A stretch of DNA of 64,000 nucleotides, from assembly GCA_032622095.1 (NCBI GenBank), contig CP136061.1, forward strand, positions 5,280,734-5,344,733. The letters run 5' to 3'. Position numbers and translations under genes: made by a program. This document shows positions 58,353 to 64,000 of this stretch, one piece after another (within the stretch, counting starts at the first letter, position 1; each line of letters begins with the position of its first letter). The notes under the pieces were generated by a model. That model did not search any database. It was not told the DNA's origin and saw nothing but the letters and a program-made list of their open reading frames with translations. The stretch is from Siphonodentalium dalli (taxonomy: Eukaryota; Mollusca; Scaphopoda; Gadilida; Siphonodentaliidae).

Positions 58353-58617
58353 GTCAGTATATTGCTATGCAATGTTATAGTCCCTATATATATAGTTTGC
58401 TGATATTAACATCCACATATGTACATGTACGTACACAGTTACAACTGATCCCGTCTATCTCAAATCGTAAATGTATTATTTTTTAAAATAATTATTGGCA
58501 TCGCGTATGATCGATACCTGCAGAATATATACCACTAGGACATTGGTATCCATATTATTCATGCTGTTGTCGTCGTACAAACAAAACAACCACAATCATG
58601 CGTGATTAGTTCCACAG

Positions 58618-58816
58618 ATTTGTATTGAAGTGCTCTAAATTGATGACAAAGTACGACACATACTCTTCGTTAAAATATGCAGTCGAAAATGGCGAATCAA
58701 GAAGGATGATCTTGGATTCATCGATGTGGCTGGAAGATATTTTAATTCGGCCGTTTCCGAAAATAAAAATACTGACAGACATAGGGATTACGACATGGTT
58801 CAATGGGTGGAGATGA
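58618..58816 (+). CDS. Candidate second exon of the same protein
   Basis: Follows an acceptor (tagttccacag|A). The first base completes an Arg codon left open by the previous exon, and 65 further codons stay open to TGA: charged, non-repetitive sequence (SLKYAVENGESRRMILDSS, then EDILIRPFPKIKILTDIGI and TTWFNGW). Residue mix and lack of low complexity look like real coding sequence. The intron would be 265 bp. More exons could follow if the end shown is not the true end; no family is recognised. Confidence 0.35.
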
Positions 58817-61600
58817 GGATAATGAGAGTATTCTAAAGGAACGGCATATAAATAATATAATTGTGAAATTGCCTCGTAATATTGTGGGATAAGTGGAATT
58901 AACTTTTATTTTATATATCTAAAGGAACAGTAACTCCTGCATGCAAACTACGTATGTCCGCGCTGCGTGACATTCGCATAAATTTGGAGACAGCATGGCG
59001 TTTATTAAAATAATTCATATGCCGCCTATATGGAGGAAGCTTTTATTTTATGTAATCTTGTGATATATTTCTATAATACCATATGGGCGCACAAAACCTA
59101 AATTAAACAGTAAAATGTAATATAGACACATAAACAAACTCAAATGTTAATGTCGACGCGTACGTGCACATGTACGTCAGTGAGATATCCCGAATTTAAG
59201 TAGTCTTGTTGATTTTCTACGATGCTGGTGGGTATACCACGGAGTTGAAATATGCTGATATGGTAAACTGATTCTGTTAAGAAAATGTACCGTTATTCTT
59301 TCGGAACATACATGTTGCAGTGTCTGGATATATATACAATAACGGAACAATTTCTTAACACCAATATTTGTCACTACCAGCACAATGGCAAGTCAGCAGG
59401 ACCCACCAGCATCAGATCAAATTAGCAGGATAACTTAACCGGGATGGAAAGTGTTTGCCTTGCAATGACTGAACCTTGAAATCAGCTCTATCTCACCTAT
59501 GACATACATGCACTGTGTCACACTTATAGTAAGGTGGTCACTTTCACCGCTGTGGCCTGCTCCCACAACTATTGACACACACGGAGTTACCATAGCTCAC
59601 ATCCCTGTCAACGCGCCCGGGACCTGACGGGTGTCACCTTGTTGTCTCGATGTCCGTTTCGATATAGATTGGTGTGGGTGTGTATAGATGATGATCGCCG
59701 CTCTTCATTGCTATAAATATTCATTTAACACTGGTTCGCCCTGGTTATTTGGTCATGTGGTCTTAGCAGCACCAGTTCGCCATATCAGCAGCATGACAGT
59801 TCACCTGATCCCACCAGCATCATAGCAAATTAGCAAGACCATTTAACCAGTGTGTGGTTATTATATCACACCATCGTTGACTGACTGTTAGCATATTTTA
59901 ATCTGTTGTGTACACTCGGGCGATTTATATTGGTCCACCGGGAGGTGTCAATTACATTGGCTAAAGACCATGAAGTGATAATTTCGTCTGACGCGTGTCT
60001 GTTCCCGGGTGTCCCATCGCAGCCGGCATTTCATTAACAAAATTTGTGCATCTATTTACAATGCATAATATATATATTTACATGAATTATATTCAACTAT
60101 GGTCGTATGGTATGTATACATGTACATCAGTATAATAATGTTCATAGTGTTCTCCTGCATTTAACTGTGAAAGACTGAAACCAAAGTTTCAGACAAACTA
60201 GGACAATCCGGTGTGTGTGTAATTTAGAAATCAGTTTCCACTCACGGGAAGTATATTAGTTATAAACGCTCTTTATCGACATACAACTTATAATATTTCG
60301 ATATTTGCCTCCCACAACTCAACAAAATGCAATGTTAAGAAGATAACAGTCCACTGGCATGTATGCTGGAATATGGGAATGAGGACAGACTACCATTGTT
60401 CATGGGTCATGTGCTTCCTTTGACCACCCAACTCGGCCTACAATAGTACAGCAAAGTGATTTATAATGATGCCCCTTGGGTATACGACTATCTGGTTGTA
60501 CCACGAGGCATGATTGTGTTATATTGAGTAAACTCATAGGAATTTGTTCGAGAACAGACAAACACCTATCTGGACTAAGAGCCAGTCTGTTAGTTTTGAT
60601 GGAAGGTGAATAACTCTATACACTTGTATTTGGTACAATTAACCTCACCACCATAAAGACAGCAATTAGAAACACACAAAACGTCATCCCGTATATATGT
60701 TATCTTCGTCATCTACGTTGTATTTGTTAAAATGTTAATGGGAGAGGGGTGGGTGAAAGTTGTTAAAATTTGTGCCCCTATCCCTCTTGTAATATTATAT
60801 TACAATAAAATATGTTTAAAAAAAAGACACGATATAAGACTTATATATGTATTTGGGGTGGTGAGGTCAATTGTGCGAAATTCCCCTGACTATATATCTC
60901 CTAGTTTTTTTTATTGTTATGCATTTTAGTTAAATAAAGTGGGAGTTTTGGGGTAAATATGAGAATCTCTATCAATTAGTGGAAAATCTTCGGCGTGACG
61001 TCATCGCATGCGCTAATATTAAACGTGTGTCTTACCAATAATTATGAAGCTGATTTTGTGAGTTAATTATGTGATAAATATAGTTACGATGTACATGTAG
61101 GTTGTATACAATGCTATGTATTGGCATCAAGCTAATACTATTCCGAAATTTGCCTTGCCAACACAACATCATGCAATGTTAAAATAGCACATAACAGTCG
61201 GGAACATATGATTCAATATAACCATACTGTATTATATTGATGCCCAAAGTAAGGTAGACATATATTTTGCATTGTGTTGTGTCGGGGACAGCCCGTCAAA
61301 AAATATTTAAAAAAACAGGCGTCCTATTTGAACATATATTTTACCATTAACTTGCGATGAACGCTCTTTATTGGAATAATGCATAGCCCGTGCATACCAT
61401 GTTCTCAACAGAACAACCAGATAGGACCGAAATAAGAACAGTCTCACGCATACAGCGATGCGTTCATAAGCACTGCGCTCTCGTCGCACACCGTTCCGAT
61501 ACGCGCGCCGAATCTGGAGCGTAATTAGCTACAGCGCCGATCTCAGCGCGTTTGCGCGCTCTATCTGGCGGGCCGGGTAAGGTCAGATCCGATATATCGT
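58817..61600. other. Intergenic; CpG-dense patch at 61440-61580
   Basis: No supported gene in 2.8 kb. Partly repeated text ('cccaccagcatcat/gagcaaattagcag/a') occurs near 59402 and 59812. ACGCTCTTT motifs lie at about 60267 and 61361. 61440-61580 is dense in CpG ('cgatacgcgcgccgaatc', 'cagcgcgtttgcgcgctc') and includes the start of a short minus-strand frame (61307-61489) with a hydrophobic stretch, possibly an undetected promoter. Confidence 0.35.
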
Positions 61601-62268
61601 AGCCAGGAAGTGTATTGTTTTTCTACTGCGGCCGTTTTCTGTTTAATTGGAAATACTTAGAAACTAATGGGAGGAGGACCGCGAAATCTCTAGCGAATAT
61701 AGGCATCTAAGGTCTACTAAAAATAATGGTATCCGGATGTTGGTCCAATATCTTTTGACAGAGTTATGGCCCTTTTTCGATAATTTTTCATTGTTATTAT
61801 TATTCTTATACTGGACACTTTTGCAACCCTTATTACTCGAAAAGTACCAGGAGTAGCATATTAAAACTTGGCACGTATCTTGGGGTCAACGAGTTGTATG
61901 CCATCGTCGCATAAAGAATATTGTCCGCGTTTTCCCCGAGGAGTTATCTCCCTTTATCTGAAAAAATGTCATTTTATTATCTCGGAAATTATAAGGAGCA
62001 GAGCATCGAAAATTGGACCGTATGCACACCTCGATATGCCCTACTGCCCACGGGCATCAAAACTTGTGTCCGCGCTTTCCCTGAGGAGTTACCGCCCATA
62101 GTTGGCAAACCTCTATTTGATTGTACTCTGTTGTCCTCTTGTATCATTCCAGATAACTGCATGTGGTTTTCATAGTCGTGTTGACAGTTGTCAGTTTAGT
62201 CAGAGAAGGAAAATTTGACAGGGTCGGACATATATTTTGACACTGGGGTGGGGGGCAACATTTTCGCA
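61601..62268 (+). repeat. Long direct repeat, copy 1
   Basis: At least 664 bp repeated at 63337-64000 with one difference that I can see (aacgag against aaagag near 61890). Text such as 'cagagttatggcccttttt' and 'gaggagttatctcccttta' marks it as transposon-derived repeat rather than gene. Its 77- and 84-codon frames are duplicated with it. Confidence 0.95.
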
Positions 62269-63332
62269 AAATAAAATTTTGATTGACATTCATCTATTTA
62301 AGTTTATGTATTTCCCGAACGAAAACAAACCCATACCGGAAAGGATTTTTGAAATCCGAGAAGAAATGCAAGAGTTACGGGCCCTCAAAGTTTGCAATTT
62401 GGGCCCATGTGCTTGTGTACACATCTCCTCCGAAGATATCGAACATAGGATGACATCTGATACGCCAACGTGTGCGGACGGAAGAGGGCACGCGGTGGGC
62501 CAAATTTTGCCAGTGTCTGTTCATTATTGTGGGTCTGGGGAGGGGTGGTCCGTGGTACCAATTTTTAATTCTTCTCCGAATCAGATGAAACTTGGAATAT
62601 AACATCTGCAACATGAGCCGATCTAGAAATTGAAAGAATTTCGAAAATCCATCAAAAACTGACGGAATTGCGGGCCCTCAAACTTTGCGATTTTGGACCC
62701 ATGTGCTTGTGTACACATCTCCTCCGAAGATATCGAACATAGGATGTCATCTGATACGAAAATACGTACGGACTGAAGAGGGCACGCGGTGGGTGTAATT
62801 TTGCCAGTGTCGGTTTAGTATTGTGGGTCAGGGGAGGGGTAGTCCGCGGTACCATTTTTTTATTCTTCTCCGAATCAGATGAAACTTGGAATGTAACATC
62901 TACCATGTACGTTGATCACGATGCTGAAAACAGATCGTAAATCCGTGTGAAAATGGCGGAGATTTTGGCCATCCAATTTTGAATTTGGGCCCATATGCTT
63001 TCCAATAACCAAAGTGTTATTCGGGTCCGAATCAGATGAAACTTGTGTTATGCAATCTATGTCAGCGGCAGATCGCAAAACTGGAAACAATTTTTAAATC
63101 CGTTGGAAACTAACGGAGTTACGGGCCCTCAAACTTCGCATTTTGTGCCAGGGTTGATGTTTTCCCAATCCCGTCACCCAATTTCGAGGCAGGGGTGGGG
63201 TCACGTCCAAACACTTGAGATCAACCTACACATGTTAGGACAACATATACTCACCATACTTCATATTTTCCGTCCCTAAACTGTGATTCTTTCCACTCAT
63301 GATTTTCCCTATTATTATACTTCCATGGTGTA
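62269..63332 (+). repeat. Degenerate inner repeats between the two long copies
   Basis: Landmarks 'gggccctcaaa' (62379, 62672, 63123), 'acatctcctccgaagatatc' (62419 and 62712) and 'cgaatcagatgaaacttg' (62577, 62870, 63028) recur, the first two units being 293 bp apart. The sequence between the long copies is thus itself a decayed tandem array. Confidence 0.85.
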
Positions 63333-64000
63333 ACCAAGGAAGTATATTGTTTTTCTACTGCGGCCGTTTTCTGTTTAATTGGAAATACTTAGAAACTAAT
63401 GGGAGGAGGACCGCGAAATCTCTAGCGAATATAGGCATCTAAGGTCTACTAAAAATAATGGTATCCGGATGTTGGTCCAATATCTTTTGACAGAGTTATG
63501 GCCCTTTTTCGATAATTTTTCATTGTTATTATTATTCTTATACTGGACACTTTTGCAACCCTTATTACTCGAAAAGTACCAGGAGTAGCATATTAAAACT
63601 TGGCACGTATCTTGGGGTCAAAGAGTTGTATGCCATCGTCGCATAAAGAATATTGTCCGCGTTTTCCCCGAGGAGTTATCTCCCTTTATCTGAAAAAATG
63701 TCATTTTATTATCTCGGAAATTATAAGGAGCAGAGCATCGAAAATTGGACCGTATGCACACCTCGATATGCCCTACTGCCCACGGGCATCAAAACTTGTG
63801 TCCGCGCTTTCCCTGAGGAGTTACCGCCCATAGTTGGCAAACCTCTATTTGATTGTACTCTGTTGTCCTCTTGTATCATTCCAGATAACTGCATGTGGTT
63901 TTCATAGTCGTGTTGACAGTTGTCAGTTTAGTCAGAGAAGGAAAATTTGACAGGGTCGGACATATATTTTGACACTGGGGTGGGGGGCAACATTTTCGCA
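63333..64000 (+). repeat. Long direct repeat, copy 2 (cut by window end)
   Basis: Identical in layout to 61601-62268 at an offset of 1,732 bp; homology is still running at the last base. It begins just after a small inverted repeat (acttcc.tgg / cca.ggaagt at 63320-63344) absent from copy 1. Confidence 0.95.

Noticed and set aside
61868-62175. Duplicated 77- and 84-codon frames as paralogous genes
   Set aside because: Two overlapping frames are both copied because the DNA is; text is typical of non-coding dispersed repeat.
61601-64000. A pair of LTRs
   Set aside because: No TG..CA ends, no primer-binding site or pol between them, and the homology has not ended at the window edge.
1-64000. 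Prokaryotic-style defence system or operon
   Set aside because: No clustered intact genes on one strand; introns, SINE and LINE features show an animal genome.

Overview
This is a repeat-dominated, AT-rich stretch of an animal nuclear genome. No bacterial operons, ribosome-binding sites or long uninterrupted host genes are seen. A lophotrochozoan, most likely a mollusc, fits best: a tRNA-derived SINE with a (CAAT)n tail, Penelope-like and Gypsy remnants, many degenerate tandem arrays, an exon for a secreted PAN/Apple-type domain, and a LINE with a coiled-coil ORF1 plus an APE endonuclease/RT ORF2. The species assignment is inference; no diagnostic gene is present.

Layout. 1-2.1 kb: TATA-bearing repeat monomers, then a signal-peptide plus PAN-like first exon (1637-1880) whose splice donor is multiplied in a ~22-bp minisatellite. 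2.3-7 kb: decayed LTR-retrotransposon pieces on the minus strand and a 932-bp Mutator-like non-autonomous element with a perfect 9-bp target duplication. 7.9-18.9 kb: dispersed and tandem repeats and a Penelope-like RT fragment. 19-26.6 kb: a LINE tail, a hAT-like element, a full SINE with 11-bp target duplications, a palindromic TA-flanked MITE and a 38-bp minisatellite. 28.5-32.4 kb: a palindrome-within-palindrome element, a ~1.3-kb array of a 29-bp unit and a 19-bp minisatellite. 33-37 kb: more TATA monomers and repeats.

37.7-42.1 kb holds the main coding feature, a near-complete non-LTR retrotransposon. ORF1 and ORF2 share one frame, separated by a single TAG. ORF2 is broken by three single-base shifts and carries changes in RT motif B. 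At 45.0-46.7 kb a near-identical 3' tail of the same LINE family is tandemly repeated three times, alternating with four copies of a ~125-139-bp flank, as expected for a truncated insertion with an unusually long target duplication that later expanded.

46.7-64 kb: SINE and hairpin copies, a membrane-protein-like exon remnant, 225-, 205- and 202-bp tandem repeats, two more LINE tails of other lineages, a possible two-exon membrane-protein gene at 58.2-58.8 kb with a phase-compatible splice, and a 1,732-bp-spaced, almost identical duplication that runs off the window end. Most of the window is transposon and satellite sequence; the only plausible host coding pieces are the 1637, 48923 and 58174 loci, and only the first belongs to a family I recognise.
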